Notes: generated by a model from the sequence alone, not told the origin. A stretch of DNA of 64,000 nt from Nipponacmea schrenckii (GCA_030562195.1 JAUJPP010000012.1:15686001-15750000), one strand, 5' to 3'; shown: positions 1 through 13,700, numbered from the stretch's first letter. Program-made: numbers and translations.

Positions 1-3000
1 TTATATCAAGTAACGTAATTTTCAGACAATCACTACTATTTTGAAGCAGTATTAGATCGCCATCAGTTTGACCGAACCTAGGTCGTTCGAACAGTCCGTA
101 TTGAAGGGCAGTGTTAGACCTAACTGCTGTAGATTTTCATACTACAAAACAAAACTATTCAATTATATCACCAATTCCCATAACAGCGGAAAACAATTAT
201 ACTTTTGTCCTGTCATTTAACATTTCTGGTAGAATCCTTCCTCAGAAACATTTAAAGTAGTCTATGATCTCGTCCTTCTGTAAAGTACCCAAAGTTTAGA
301 ATCCAAACTATTCAATTTGGCGAAATTTTTGTTGTCAATATTACGCAATCAAATATATTTTAATAATGAAACGAAACAAATAAATATTTTTCTTTACATT
401 TTCTAATTCATGCTCAAAAAAGAAATAACCTAAAATGGGACACACAGCAACACATACAAGAACCCATTTTAATGATTACTACAACTGAAAAAGGTATGTA
501 TGTCAAGAGGGTTAGTCAACTCACTATGTTTACTATCTATAGCCTTGAAGGTTTGTATTCCTCTTAGCATCCTCATTAAATTGGAATACTTCGGATTACC
601 ATGCTTAAAGTAAGTTTGCCTCATAACAAACGCCCATATTTCGACAAGGTTTAATCACTTTATTCGCCGCAACTTTTTCAACCAACCAATTACTGGGGTG
701 TTTTTCCAGTCTTGGTGAAGATTTTTATCAACTCCATATAATGCTGATTTTATTTGACTAACAAGAGGAGCATTCGCAGAATTATTCAAGAAAGATTCCT
801 TCGCCTTGATGCTTCGTGAAGCCTATGACAGTAAAACGAAAAGGGAAATAACTTAGAAACAAACAACCTTGTTCAGTCGATGTGATCAAAGATCTCTAGG
901 GGTTTTAAACATTTTGTTGTGTGCTCCATTTTATTTTAAAATAGTTTATTTCTGTTTTGAGCACGAATTGAATCAGAAAATGTGAATCAACATATTTATT
1001 TGTTTCATTTCATTCCAAAAATAATTTTGATTCCATAATATTGATGTCATAACAAATATTCCGTTGAATTGAATAGTTTCGTGATGTCGTATGAAATTCT
1101 ACCATCCTTAACTTTAAGAATACTCATTTAAGCACATAACTTTTTTGTGGTTAGTCGGTAGGCAGCGGTAGGCGGTTCGCTTTTGAAACCCACCCATGAA
1201 CAAAAATTCTGCCATGAAGGTTAGAGAACCATAATGTATCATACTGCCCTCTGGCATTTTCGCAGAGTGTTATGACACGTAATTACCTCAGATTGTTGGA
1301 GATTAGGGGAGGTTAATCATGTTATTTGATAATGATCAGTGGGGAACTCGGCATGTCGTACATTATCGCGTACTATCAAAACGAAATTTCGTCTGGACAA
1401 TCAAAATGTTAATCTCGATAAAGCAGGACAGACTGGGTTATAGAAATCTAGTTACGTCCCGTAGTTTGAAACTGTACTTACCAAATGATGACTATGCATG
1501 TTGTGCCAAATGTGATCTTATCTTTTCAGTGGCCATAACTCTCCAATCACGGATTTTCTTGAGGAATAAATCTCTTGAAAATCCTAAAGAACAGAATTGC
1601 CGCATTTCGATACTTATCCTCGACAACTGTCTCCCAATAAGTCAATCTGCCCCCTATCTGTACCCCAAGACTCGTTCTGCCACTGTCCTGGATTGTTCGA
1701 GAGACTCATTTTCAAGATATCCTTTGACATTAGCATACTAAATCTATACCCACGGTATTTTGAACCATCATAGAGTTACATCCTGAATGGCTTTCTCGAT
1801 TTGGTGGCGAAGGAGGTAATGGTGAACTGGTGTAGAGATAACGTTTTGAGAGAAGAATGTGGGTAAACTGTGGAAAGTGGATTAGATAAACCAATCTTAC
1901 TCTTGAAACATAATAGATACCATTTCAGACTCCCTATTTAGTATCAACGCCATCAACTGAATTTAGCTAATTAACGATCGTGTAACTCAAAATCCATGGT
2001 TGAACTCAGTCAGCGGCTCGCTCCAGAATGTTTTTTTTTTTTGTATATAAAAACAATATAATAATAATATCTATAACATATAGATGATGGAAATAGCATT
2101 AATGACAGGCTAATTCTTCTATTAATATGTATAAATAGACTTATGGTAAGATACGGGCTAGATATTTTTTAAAATTTCCCTCGTAAAGTGCCATTTTAGA
2201 ATGGTCATACGTGTATTGTTTTGTTGTATGTTATTGGTAATGGACACAATTTCTACGAATCTAATTGTATGTCGAGGATATGATCATATGACTTTTTTAC
2301 AATTGATAAATCAAACGTCAGAAGTGGAATAATCATAATTTGATGGCCAAAAGCAGCCCAGATAGTGAACTAGCACAACGTTCTAGTCATCAACACGTCG
2401 GAGGGTGGATGGTCATCATAGATGAAATACACAACAATATTTATTTCAGAATCTATATTTAAAGTTCACCTAGTTGACCTCAAAAGTGTGTGAAGTGCCA
2501 CTTATCCAAGTTTCCGGAATTTATTGTTGACATATCTGTAAATAGTTCAACAGATCAATTGTTTAATTTAGGGCGTGCACAAGTTTAAACATGAATATTA
2601 ATGACAAGAATATTTAATTTTTGTTTTAAAAAACTTAATGGCCAGTAACATTATTTTGCCAAAATAATAAGCATGTAAATATATTATCAGATGAAGAGTT
2701 GAATTGGGAAGTACTTGTTTTTTTTAAGTAGATGCGGACAAGGAAATTGAGATACATGTTGAAGGATTTATGCACCGTGATATTTACTGTTTGCATGGAA
2801 AAGTGCGACAACCAAAGTAATGCTATCGTACACAAAAACAACCTTTAATCACAGACTTCGTCCAAATATTAATAATGATAATCCTCGAGGTTTTGTAGAA
2901 TTCTGATAGGATTTTAACTTGATGCTGCAATAGACCAGCAAATAGCCTTCATTTTTCAACGATGTTGGTGATTAATATTTGCAGCTTCTAGTCTAATATT

Positions 3001-3459
3001 GTCTCTAGAATGTTCCCACTAGGTGTTGCTATAAGTGGCCCTGGTACAAGATCATCTTGTAATTAAAGAATCAAAATGAATTTTCCTTTGCAAATGAAAA
3101 CTAAAAGATTTCTAAAAAGTTTTAGGAGGATATCCGCATTTATTTGAATAAATACACAAAACAGACAGAGCAGCAAATTGGTTGACTGTACATTACAAAT
3201 TTCGCTTCGACAATTTATCATGTAACAGTAAATTAAAAAAAAAATTAAAGTATTTCTTAGCATTTTGTAAACTCTGCCGCCGAAATTAAATGGATTAATA
3301 TGTATTGTTTGTTCCCGAAAAACTTTGGTATTGATTATTAGACCTATCACGTAACGAAAAAATGGATGTAAAACTCCATCATATACACATACACACAATA
3401 CAAAACATGAAAATATAAATAAGCACTTTCATCATATACAAAAGAAACAACTATATATT
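1..3459. other. Intergenic AT-rich DNA, no supported gene
   Basis: No conserved domain, RNA gene or splice-consistent coding exon was recognised on either strand. The longest open frame (1319-1741, plus, 140 codons) resembles no family I know, has no coding-like neighbours and is best treated as chance. A 12-T run lies at 2031-2042. Confidence 0.6.
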
Positions 3460-3537
3460 TGACAGGGATCCTTTCTACCAGCTGGTCCTTGGCCAAACCT
3501 CTTGGCATTGATCTCTCCCGGATTATTCGTACCCATT
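3460..3537. repeat. Dispersed repeat, copy 1 (partner at 41350-41426)
   Basis: About 78 bp beginning with GACAGGGATCCTTTCTACCA is shared, with scattered substitutions and small gaps, with 41350-41426. Both copies are preceded by a GAAACAACTATAT-type sequence and end at a CCGGATTATnCGTACCCATT-type block. The size suggests the conserved core of a SINE or a small non-autonomous element. I found no convincing pol III A/B boxes, so the class is left open. Confidence 0.6.
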
Positions 3538-4836
3538 TACAGCTGGGTGGACTGGAATTATGAAGTATGAATAAATGATATTATAGAATACAATACACTC
3601 TGGGCTAGTTATCAACTACAGCAGGCCCTATTTATTTATGTTATTAAAACGATATTTAAAATTTTACCCATATGTAGATTTTGGTGTTACAAGTTATGTA
3701 TTTTTAAGAATTATAAAATGTAAATCATTTCAATAAAGTGGTGGGTTAAAATTAATGTAAATTGAAAATTGAAACGTTTCACAACGCTTTTTGATGTGCT
3801 TAATCAAATGATTTACGGACATGTTCTTACTGCGATCAACAATATGTTTAGTTACAATTTAAGTCAGTTAAAATTGGTGGGATTAATGTACTATGGGGAT
3901 TTCTTTTTGAAAACAGTTTTCCTACAGTGTTTAATTTGAAACAACAAAACCTGGAACTCTGACGTCTTAAGATCTGGTACGTCAAATGTAATTTTTCCAA
4001 AAAATTGTGGATATCACCTTCTAAATTTTGGTTCAGTGGGATTTCCCACTGCGCCTACTTGTGGAAATTCGAAAATTGATTATTGAAAAATGATCTAATA
4101 ATATAAAAAAAAAGGATTGGGTTAAGTTGTTTACACAATATCATTGATTAACTCTCTAGACGACCGGGCGTTGAGAGTTCATAAATTCTCTTTAAACTGA
4201 CTTAAATAAAAATTAAAATTCAACAACTAAAATTACAAGTAATTTAACTCCTTAATATAGCACCAATTTAAATTTGAGAATTTTTTAGAAATGAATTAGG
4301 ACGTGAAGTTTGAAAACTGAATAGACAATCGAATATCATGATTCGAAATATAATAGAACAGTTTTATGGAATTATACAAAAATTAAAGTTACAGAAAGCA
4401 TGTAACATTTTTAAATGCGAAATTTCAGACTCGTGACATAAATTTAAAGGATCAAATTATGGATAGCCTCTAACTTTTAACTCTATTACATTAATAGAGA
4501 TTCGATATTTCTTTTGAATTTATTACTTTTGCAATAACGACGGTCATATCACCGACATGAATTAAACAAAACCAAATATTTCGTGTTGAATAATGTTACA
4601 GTGTTCAGCTCACTGGAACAAATATACTAATATTACCATTCAATACTACACAAAAAATACGAGAAATAAAGGATCTCAACAGAATCTGATTTATAAAAGG
4701 CAATCAGCCATCAGTTAAGCCTTTTCAGAAATAGGGACCCTATCTACTTAACTTGCGATAACAATTGACATTTTCAATAATTGAGCTTTTTATAAAACTT
4801 TTTAAAAGAACGATTACTAATATCTAAAAACCAACA
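3538..4836. other. 3' flank of the GPCR gene, no other gene seen
   Basis: This is downstream of the minus-strand GPCR. A minus-strand AATAAA lies at 4519-4524, about 310 bp past the stop codon, and is a candidate polyadenylation signal only. Nothing else was recognised. Confidence 0.5.
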
Positions 4837-6060
4837 TTACGATTTGCATTTAAAAAGTTTTTGGCATTCAGATCTGAATTTAAAACTACAAAAACTGTAA
4901 ATTATGGGGTTTGTGGCACTATTTATGAAATAAGATCGTAAGGCAATATTGTGCAGGAGTTCCATTAAACCACCGTCACCGCTTAAGGAGTTTTTGTCCA
5001 TGGCTTTGAGAGCCATCAGCACCAGGTGGGGTAAAAAGCTGATGATGAACACCACGGTAATTAGAAACAACATAAGAGTAGTCTTACGATTTCCAGAACG
5101 TCTCGATTTGGAGATCAGCGATTCTGGAGTAGAATCCACAGACACCATGCGACTTGCACGTTTAGGCTTTACGTTTACGACCTCCGTCACAGGACTAGAT
5201 CCATCAGTTTCAGTATTACTTGAGATTCGCACTGGTTTGCGTCCGATATTTAGTCCACTGTTACGGACGACCTGGTGTCTGCGTACACGTTTTCCGATCA
5301 ACGAATACAATGTTATTAGCACTATAGATCCAAGTATAAAAAATAAAAATTGAACTCCGTTATAAATTAGTGGATACAAAGTTCCTATAAACGCATCCGA
5401 CGTAGAGCAGTCCGTTCCATTCACTTCGGGCATGTCGGTGGTAACGGTGCGTTTACCATACAATACGCTCGCAGGTAAAGATAGGAGTAACGCGAACAGA
5501 CAGCACATAATAACGACGACGTTGGTTGTCTTTATGGAAAATTGTTTTTTAAAAGGAGTACAGATTTTCTTGTATCTGTCCACTGCGACAACCAGGAGGA
5601 TAAGCCCAGAGGTGAACGTCGTAAAAGCGTTCACAGACCGCAACACCTTGCACAAAACTGGAATGTCAAACGTATAGTTGAAGGAAATGTCAACAAGTTC
5701 ACCTGGGATACTAATACAACAGCTCAGCAAGTCACATACAGCTAAAGCCAAGACGTAACACCGGGTTGTATTTGCTTTCACTTTAGACAAATAAACGTAG
5801 AGCACTAACAGATTCCCAACAATTCCAAACAACATTAGCACTGAAAGAAAAACCATTGCAGGAATCATCAAAACCATAAATTTATAGTTTAGATGCAGAA
5901 GATGCTTGAGGATATCATCATCCGACATTGCCATTATAGGTACATTTTGCATCGATCCAGATCCATTTGCCGATACATTTGCTGACTGTTCATTAGTGAA
6001 CCAATTATACCCAGTAAAAATCACTGGACAAGTCGGCGGTAGATTGGATATCCATTTCAA
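4837..6060 (-). CDS. Class A (rhodopsin-like) G-protein-coupled receptor, orphan, peptide-receptor-like
   Basis: This is a plasma-membrane receptor expected to signal through heterotrimeric G proteins. One exon carries all seven helices: TM1 ~62-90 (GN at 82-83), TM2 ~102-118 (Asp110), TM3 ~136-160 followed by DRY at 161-163, TM4 ~180-200, TM5 ~224-253, TM6 ~328-351 (FLP at 342-344), TM7 ~370-390 with NPIIY at 384-388, then a short helix-8-like tail with Cys405. Cys137 and Cys218 are placed for the TM3-ECL2 disulphide. N-glycosylation sequons are at Asn28, Asn32, Asn128 and Asn214. The third intracellular loop is long, basic and Ser/Thr-rich. Oddities: TM4 lacks the usual Trp, and TM6 has Phe-Leu-Pro instead of CWxP. 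The codon at 6058-6060 is TTG, so it is not a normal start. The first in-frame ATG is residue 37 (5950-5952), in a poor context. The frame is open upstream to a CTTTCAG acceptor-like site at 6103, so an upstream exon probably supplies the real N-terminus. The ligand is unknown. Confidence 0.93.
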   Translation of the reverse strand: MKWISNLPPTCPVIFTGYNWFTNEQSANVSANGSGSMQNVPIMAMSDDDILKHLLHLNYKFMVLMIPAMVFLSVLMLFGIVGNLLVLYVYLSKVKANTTRCYVLALAVCDLLSCCISIPGELVDISFNYTFDIPVLCKVLRSVNAFTTFTSGLILLVVAVDRYKKICTPFKKQFSIKTTNVVVIMCCLFALLLSLPASVLYGKRTVTTDMPEVNGTDCSTSDAFIGTLYPLIYNGVQFLFFILGSIVLITLYSLIGKRVRRHQVVRNSGLNIGRKPVRISSNTETDGSSPVTEVVNVKPKRASRMVSVDSTPESLISKSRRSGNRKTTLMLFLITVVFIISFLPHLVLMALKAMDKNSLSGDGGLMELLHNIALRSYFINSATNPIIYSFCSFKFRSECQKLFKCKS

Positions 6061-6105
6061 ATTTCGTTCTATTCTGCATTCACTAATAAGGCATATTACG
6101 AGCTG

Positions 6106-8029
6106 AAAGTCACACGTTCAATATATTCACTCAATGCACTGTCTCTTCACACGTTATGTACCACGCGAAAACGCGTATCATTTGAATACGACACTTAGCA
6201 CAAATGTCATAATTAGTCCCAACTTCTAAGTAGCTTTGTAAATGTTTAGACTTGCCTATACTTGAATAAAATCCCCAAACTTCTTCGAATCACTTCACGC
6301 AACGGGGTGAATAACGGAGTGATTAAGCCAATAGTGTGTTAAGGCACAGACAAGTACAAGGGATAAACCAACAAATTCAATTAATTAGTTGTTTAAGCAC
6401 TGATTTTTAAGATACACGACTAAATAAACTTTCCTCATTTGTAATGAAAATAATATTATCTAATGTTCTAAGGTTATGTCACGTAGCTAGTTCTTAATTA
6501 ACGTCAGCGTAATGTGGGAAGGTGGCTCCTATAAGCTCCTACCACACCCTAGGGTTCTAATAATTGATGATATTTGTTACAGCAGGCACTTATACGAATT
6601 GTTCACCGGTAATTACCGACTCAGTTAAACAACCAAATACACAAGCGTTTACCAGCGGCGAACAAGTTCGTTTTCCAAAATGACAGAAGACGTTAGCAGA
6701 TAATTGGATATCAAGTATTCTTCATCTGGCGCAAAAAAAGATTATGACAATATCAATCACCAAATTGAATTTTAAATCATCTGCTACTTCCGTTTCTGTG
6801 CAGACGTAACTCCTAGTGGGCGATATCAGAAGCAATTGAACGATTGTCCAATTTTAACCGAAACTGTCTCGAGCTAAAGTATTATTGCTCTGAAATAAGG
6901 ATAATCGAATCGTGTCAATCCACTTGAAAGTTTGAAGAAGGCACCGGGGGTCAATATCTGAAATAGGAAATAGAATTAGATGTCATATGATATGGTGACT
7001 AATATACCATCAGATATATTTATATTCTGTTCAAAGTCTGATAAACAAATCATACAGTTTTCAAATGTTTAGATTACAGGAAGTAAACAACGAATTTGGC
7101 GGTAAATCTGCACGCTATGACCACTAAGGCTTATATAATGGTCCAATAATGGTCGTCTATGTTGACAAATATGAAATGAAATACAAATTCAATAGAGAGA
7201 TCTACGTTCAATTTTTCTGCACCTGAGTTTTTGCTAAGATAGGTGTGGTATAAATCTGATATCCAAAGAAATTATGAGCCGTTTTTTTTTTTTTTACAAC
7301 TGTCGAAGATTTTTATTGAGCTCTGCTTATAGCAATTTATTTTCACGATGGAACAAAAAGACCTTTTTATTTTACAACCAAAAGTTTTTTCTGGGTTCTA
7401 AAGTAAGAAAGTTGTTTTTACAAATTGTGTGAACTATATAAAGAACAGGCTTTCTGAAAATTCGGCTAAAAAAGAAAGAATTCTAAAGTCCATTTTCATT
7501 TTCTGTAAAAAAAAAATCGACAATTAGAATTATCGAATGATTCCCCTGGAAGTTGATAGAACTAGCACCATTTGCACAAAACCGAATGCTATGTCAACTG
7601 GCTACATTTCCTAATAATTTTGACACAATTTATGTGGCACTAATTGACTTGTATCCTTTTTTATAAAACGCAGTTATATAGTTGAACTTAATGACCTTTC
7701 CAAATTGACACATTGAAACCAATGAACTTTGTATCCGTATCCAATGGAAAACAGGAAGGATCGAATTTCATTGCAGATTATAAAAGCAATAAAATGACTA
7801 AATTGTAAGCCATAAATGTTCAACTTCTCTCGCTTTTTCCAATTATGTGGATCTAACTGCTATATAATTTTATTTCCTAGTTACTTAATTAGACAGTTTT
7901 ATACAAATCTGTACTGTATTGGCCTATATAGATAGAAGGCTTCGTAAATACGACTATAAAAACATTTTTATTGAAGGTAGCTAAAATTGTATCTTTTAGA
8001 CACATGTAAGGATTTATGATAAAAAACGT
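6106..8029. other. 5' flank of the GPCR gene, no supported exon
   Basis: This would hold the 5' exon and promoter of the minus-strand GPCR if the acceptor at ~6103 is used, but no short exon could be picked out with confidence. A T-run lies near 7281-7294. No repeat family or domain was recognised. Confidence 0.5.
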
Positions 8030-8270
8030 TTGATATAAACTTGTCTATGAAGATTAACTAGCTTTACAAAAAGACTGCATGACTTGTATATGAGGATTTA
8101 CATGTACTAGATTTAGAAAAAAACTGCAGGACTTATCTATTAAGATTTAGATTTTGAAAAAAAAAGTTTGACTTATCTATGAAGGTTCGCTAATTTTTAA
8201 AAAAATACCTTAAATGCATTTGACCAAACTTTACAAGAGGATTCGTTACATCGAGTAAAAAAACTTGATC
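8030..8270. repeat. Degenerate ~55-60-bp direct repeats next to the satellite
   Basis: Four or so diverged units share the phrases 'gacttgtctatgaagatt' and 'agatttagaaaaaaa(c/g)t'. They sit directly before the 35-bp satellite and appear to be an older, unrelated tandem repeat. Confidence 0.55.
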
Positions 8271-8275
8271 TTGCT

Positions 8276-10793
8276 AATGGTTAGCATACATTCTTATTTT
8301 ATATCAACCCAGTGGTAAGCATACATTCTTATTTTATACCAAACCAGTGGTAAGCATACATTCTTATTTTATATCAACCCAGTGGTAAGCATACATTCTT
8401 ATTTTATACCAAACCAGTGGTAAGCATACATTCTTATTTTATATCAACCCAGTGGTAAGCATACATTCTTATTTTATACCAAACCAGTGGTAAGCATACA
8501 TTCTTATTTTATATCAAACCAGTGGTAAGCATACATTTTTATTTTATATCAACCCAGTGGTAAGCATACATTCTTATTTTATACCAAACCAGTGGTAAGC
8601 ATACATTCTTATTTTATACCAAACCAGTGGTAAGCATACATTCTTATTTTATACCAAACCAGTGGTAAGCATACATTCTTATTTTATATCAAACCAGTGG
8701 TAAGCATACATTCTTATTTTATATCAACCCAGTGGTAAGCATACATTCTTATTTTATACCAAACCAGTGGTAAGCATACATTCTTATTTTATATCAAACC
8801 AGTGGTAAGCATACATTCTTATTTTATACCAAACCAGTGGTAAGCATACATTCTTATTTTATATCAAACCAGTGGTAAGCATACATTCTTATTTTATACC
8901 AAACCAGTGGTAAGCATACATTCTTATTTTATACCAAACCAGTGGTAAGCATACATTCTTATTTTATACAAACCAGTGGTAAGATAATTCTTATTTTATA
9001 CCAAACCAGTGGTAAGATATTCTTATTTTATACCAAACCAGTGGTAAGCATACATTCTTATTTTATATCAACCCAGTGGTAAGCATACATTCTTATTTTA
9101 TACCAAACCAGTGGTAAGATAATTCTTATTTTATACCAAACCAGTGGTAAGCATACATTCTTATTTTATACCAAACCAGTGGTAAGATCATTCTTATTTT
9201 ATACCAAACCAGTGGTAAGCATACATTCTTATTTTATACAAACCAGTGGTAAGATACATTCTTATTTTATACAAACCAGTGGTAAGCATACATTCTTATT
9301 TTATACACAAACCAGTGGTAAGCATACATTCTTATTTTATATCAAACCAGTGGTAAGCATACATTCTTATTTTATACAAACCAGTGGTAAGCATACATTC
9401 TTATTTTATATCAAACCAGTGGTAAGCATACATTCTTATTTATATCAACCCAGTGGTAAGCATACATTCTTATTTTATACCAAACCAGTGGTAAGCATAC
9501 ATTCTTATTTTATATCAACCCAGTGGTAAGCATACATTCTTATTTTATACCAAACCAGTGGTAAGCATACATTCTTATTTTATACAAACCAGTGGTAAGC
9601 ATACATTTTTATTTTATATCAACCCAGTGGTAAGCATACATTCTTATTTTATACCAAACCAGTGGTAAGCATACATTCTTATTTTTATCAAACCAGTGGT
9701 AAGCATACATTTTTATTTTATATCAACCCAGTGGTAAGCATACATTCTTATTTTATACCAAACCAGTGGTAAGCATACATTCTTATTTTATATCAAACCA
9801 GTGGTAAGCATACATTTTATTTTATATCAACCAGTGGTAAGCATACATTCTTATTTTATACAAACCAGTGGTAAGCATAATTCTTATTTTATATCAAACC
9901 AGTGGTAAGCATACATTCTTATTTTATATCAAACCAGTGGTAAGCATACATTCTTATTTTATATCAAACCAGTGGTAAGCATACATTCTTATTTTATATC
10001 AAACCAGTGGTAAGCATACATTCTTATTTTATATCAAACCAGTGGTAAGCATACATTCTTATTTTATATCAAACCAGTGGTAAGCATACATTCTTATTTT
10101 ATACCAAACCAGTGGTAAGTATATATTCTTACTTTATATCAACCCAGTGGTAAGCATACATTCTTATTTTATACCAAACCTGTGGTAAGCATACATTCTT
10201 ATTTTATACCAAACCAGTGGTAAGTATTCATTCTTATTTTATACCAAACCAGTGGTAAGCATTCATTCTTATTTTATACCAAACCAGTGGTAAGTATTAT
10301 TCTTATTTTATACCAAACCTGTGGTAAGCATACATTCTTATTTTATACCAAACAGTGGTAAGTATTCATTCTTATTTTATACCAACCCAGTGGTAAGCAT
10401 TCATTCTTATTTTATACAAACCTGTGGTAAGCATACATTCTTATTTATACCAAACAGTGGTAAGTATTCATTCTTATTTTATACCAAACCTGTGGTAAGC
10501 ATACATTCTTATTTTATACCAAACCAGTGGTAAGTATTCATTCTTATTTTATACCAACCCAGTGGTAAGTATTCATTCTTATTTTATACCAAACCAGTGG
10601 TAAGCATACATTCTTATTTTATACCAAACCAGTGGTAAGCATTCATTCTTATTTTATACCAAACCAGTGGTAAGCATTCATTCTTATTTTATATCAAACC
10701 AGTGGTAAGAATTCATTCTTATCTTATACCAAACCAGTGGTAAGCATACATTCTTATTTTATATCAACCAGTGGTAAGCATACATTCTTAATT
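8276..10793. repeat. 35-bp tandem satellite array, ~72 copies
   Basis: The unit is about 35 bp, of the form TAAGCATACATTCTTATTTT followed by ATAYCAAMCCAGTGG. It is repeated head to tail without spacers over ~2.5 kb. Two variants (ATATCAACCC and ATACCAAACC) alternate in the first ~200 bp, giving a local 70-bp dimer. The middle is mixed, and from ~10110 a third variant group (GTAAGTATTCATTC, CCTGTGG) dominates. Single-base deletions are frequent from ~8970 on. Open frames inside it (9179-9529, 10321-10533) are products of the repeat and not genes. Confidence 0.97.
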
Positions 10794-13700
10794 ATATGAC
10801 ACTGGGGAGGCGATTTTTCATATAACAAAACCAACTCTTTCAAAACAATTGATCAAACACACGCGGGACCGATTTCAACCTGTAGAAACCATTCTATCTA
10901 CAAGACCCATGGGAAACTACACCAAAGAGATTCGTTAATTTAAGAAAAACACTCCATCATATCTAAGCACTAATAACATCATGAAAATCTAATCCGTAAA
11001 ACAATCAGTCTTTATATCAATAGGTAATATATTATGTAAGTAATTTGTTCAGCTGATTCAATGACTTTATCTCTAATCTTTGTTTGTACCGCATCCATCA
11101 TTGAAGACATCAGTGTTGCCCTTGGGGAAATATTTTGAGTATTGACATCGTCATCCATAGTATTTCCAAAGAAAACATTAATTCAGTGAGTTTTTATTAT
11201 GCATGCCTAGTCGTGTAATTATAATTCGAATTCAAATAATAACTACACGACCAGTCATGCACAGCAGTGACATTACCTACAACCTACTATTTCAAACTGT
11301 AAAAGTAAAATAACATTATCTTAAACAGCCTGTAATAAACAGGGTATCGATTCGCTTTCAAGAGACTCGTTTTAATGTTATTTCACGTCTTATTGTTATG
11401 CACCAGGTCGGGTGAAAAGGGAAAATAGATGCAAGTCCTGCATTGGGTAAGGATGAAAAGGGACCAGAATAACATAAAGTATACAGTTGAAAAGATGAAA
11501 ATAGAAGAAATGTACCGAGTCACAATTCGATTCTATTATGTTCTATTAATGCCTCGTTTATTGTCACCTTAGACCACCACAATTCGATTTCTAATTCCGC
11601 TAGTTATTTTACATACTAAACTATTCTCAGAAAAGTAAACACAGACATACAAAGACGAAAATCAAGGATAGATTTTTTTTTATATAGATAGTTTGAACAG
11701 TTTCGTCTACCAGAGGTATTCATATACCTTTTGTTTGTATACACAGTGACACTTAAATAAATTATTATATTTTCCACGTGTAGGGGTAGTACTAACCTGA
11801 TATCAATTAGTAAATATTTGTTAATGAAACGATATTAGTGTCAGATTACGCTAATCCTTACAATATGTATCAAAATCCACAGGTTTGAAATATCAACAAG
11901 TCGAAATACGTGTGGAATTAATTATAATAATCATACGAATTAAGTAGGTAGAGTCAATCGAATCGAGTATCAGAATACAAGACAACGCCATAAATATAAT
12001 CATACAAGACTTAAAAAATAATTTTAAAAACCTCCATAATGCATGAGAATAATACAAATCTGGTGTTGTCTTAAATTACGGTATTAATTGGGCTAAACGA
12101 GAACGCCACCATGTGATAAAAAGCATACTCTTCCATTTTTTCACTTTCTGGGTTTATAACCCCCAGCAATCATAGAAGAGTTTTGTGTTTAATGCACATT
12201 GAAGATCAAGTAAATTGGTTAAAACGAGTTCAAATTCAAAATACTTTAACGCCCTTTGTCGGGTTTGGACTATCAGACTTTCACGATCACGATCATTATC
12301 TTTAAAACCATTGGCTTTAAAACCCAACTTGCAACATTTAAAATTTGAAACAATTTTTTGCTGAAATATGTATGTATCCATACATGATAAAAGTAACCAA
12401 TAATCAGACTACGAACAAACTCTACTTACAAGTATGAATCGTTTATACCAAAAATATCCGAAAACAACCTGAAACGATCACTTATTGATGTTATTTTAAT
12501 TCTTTCGTTTACTCATTCTTAATTTTACCATTAAAATAGAAATATCTTTAAATTCTATTTTAATGTCGTGTACGTAGCTGTGTTGTGTCTTCTGTTATTT
12601 CAGACATGTTCACACGACTACACCTTTGATCAAACAAAGCTAAGATCGGCGATAAACATTTTTAGAAAGTTTTGTTGATGTTTCGACTTGAATCGATAAA
12701 CTACATAACGAACTAAAGCGGCAAACAAAGACTTGTATTTAAAAATAATTACACAAAGATAATATAACATAATAATGAAAACCTTTATCGTATATTTTAT
12801 ATAACAGGGCCAATGAACATATACCAATGTGTACTGTATACACTTTTAAATGCAAAACACATCTTTACATTTTATCATAATAGTCCTTAACAGTATTCGA
12901 AACGGTATCCAGTTAAAACGATAACAAATTTTATTAGTCAAAACGGTAACAAGCCCACAAAAACGGTCACAGACAGTTGGTTAAAACGTTAACAACTCCG
13001 CTAAAACGGTAGTTGTTAACCTGACAAATTACAGGTGCTGTTATTATACATAATATCTTCAGTATAAAAGAGTTGAAATATTTCCGGGGTAACTGGCGAT
13101 GTTCTGTGATTGGGTTTGTCAACTAGACCAAGCTTTCAGAGAGTTCACAAAGGTGACAATGATTATATATTAGTAAGAAAATAGAGGTTTCAACATTGCG
13201 GTTTAGTAAAATTACGAAGCAGGGGCACGAGCATGTTAAACATGAAAGATTATTGTTTGTGCAGTTTTGGTATAAGAAATGGAAATCAATAACCTTCAGA
13301 ATAGTAACAAGTCACTGTTCAACAGCAGGCACACATTATAGTATTATTGTAAAAAAGTTATTATTCAAACAAATCTGATAATAATGTAACTCTAACAAAG
13401 CCGTTTAAACAGTAGACATAAATTTACACATGTGAAATTGAGATCGTTGCATCACCATCAACTTGTATTGGAAATGGCGAGAAGTTTCTTAACGTACCTT
13501 ACTTGCTAATCGTTTATCCAATAATCCACTGGTTTTCCACTCGATTTTAATGACGTCAACGTATTTTACACCCTGCTGTTTGAAACTTACAACTGGTCAG
13601 GTCAATTAAAGTTTTCAACTGACCTTAACAGTGGTCAAACTGTAAAAAGAACAACCAGTCTCGCTGATTGGCTGAAACCGTTACGCTAATCGACACGCAA

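Noticed and set aside
1140..1200. Possible tRNA-like B box (GGTTCGCTTTTGAAACC)
   Set aside because: The B-box consensus is not met and no cloverleaf can be drawn. No tRNA gene was found anywhere in the window.
1319..1741. 140-codon plus-strand frame
   Set aside because: No similarity to a known family, no splice or promoter context and average composition. Not supported as a gene.
4949..5745. Plus-strand open frames across the GPCR
   Set aside because: They are antisense shadows of the minus-strand receptor, which has all family motifs.
9179..9529. Open frame of 116 codons with repeated peptide
   Set aside because: It is a translation of the 35-bp satellite; 35 is not a multiple of 3, so frames survive only where deletions occur. 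No evidence of coding. The same holds for 10321-10533.
8276..10793. CRISPR-like array
   Set aside because: The units are contiguous with no unique spacers, and the genome is eukaryotic. It is a satellite.
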